Origin: JBGOUJ01 sp041477005
GTDB lineage: Bacteria > Acidobacteriota > Terriglobia > Bryobacterales > JACQDG01
DNA length: 5,572 nt
Direction of reading: 5' to 3'
Assembly (NCBI GenBank): GCA_041477005.1
Contig: JBGOUJ010000527.1
Span: 1-5,572 of the forward strand
Numbering within the stretch: position 1 is the first letter of the stretch; each line of letters starts with the position of its first letter. Positions 5,563 through 5,572 of the stretch are shown piece after piece. The notes under the pieces were generated by a model. It was not told where the DNA came from. It saw only the letters and a list, made by a program, of their open reading frames with translations, and did not search any database. A program made the translations under genes and the position numbers.

Positions 5563-5572
5563 TCGGTTTTCC

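Overview
The window is GC-rich bacterial DNA, almost wall-to-wall protein coding, with five complete genes and one partial gene. I see no RNA gene, insertion sequence, CRISPR array or phage gene. Three things suggest an Acidobacteriota genome of the Bryobacterales/Solibacter type: a zinc-ribbon/transmembrane/Pro-Ala-stalk protein of a style common there, a Tat-exported amidohydrolase, and a SelA-like PLP enzyme. This assignment is inference from gene style, not from a marker gene; other GC-rich Gram-negative soil phyla are possible.

Layout. Bases 1-195 (minus) hold the N-terminus of an exported protein that runs off the left edge. A 173-base divergent intergenic region with inverted repeats follows (196-368). 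Next, on plus, is a membrane-anchored zinc-ribbon protein with a long Pro/Ala linker (369-1343). Its last 23 bases overlap the tail of a convergent FlK-type hotdog thioesterase (minus, 1321-1734). Only about 21 bases separate that gene from a divergent SelA-like PLP enzyme (plus, GTG start, 1756-2940) with a strong Shine-Dalgarno. Eight bases beyond its stop, the minus-strand pair ends: a Tat-exported cog3964-type amidohydrolase (4282-5562), followed 10 bases downstream by a Sec-exported UshA/CD73-like 5'-nucleotidase (2949-4271).

How they may work together. The amidohydrolase and nucleotidase look like a two-gene operon whose products act outside the cytoplasm. The SelA-like enzyme and thioesterase have no signal peptides and should be cytoplasmic. 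SelA-related enzymes (DgaE-like) and amidohydrolases of this type (EF_0837-like) are known neighbours in other bacteria, in gene sets linked to amino-sugar-acid breakdown. Their closeness here supports a shared catabolic role, but the substrate cannot be read from the sequence. The most notable details are a nucleotidase without the usual GGDGY/F base-stacking motif, a FlK-like thioesterase with the catalytic triad but without the aromatic lid, a very tight divergent start region with an apparent overlapping promoter, and a C-terminal domain in the zinc-ribbon protein that I cannot assign.
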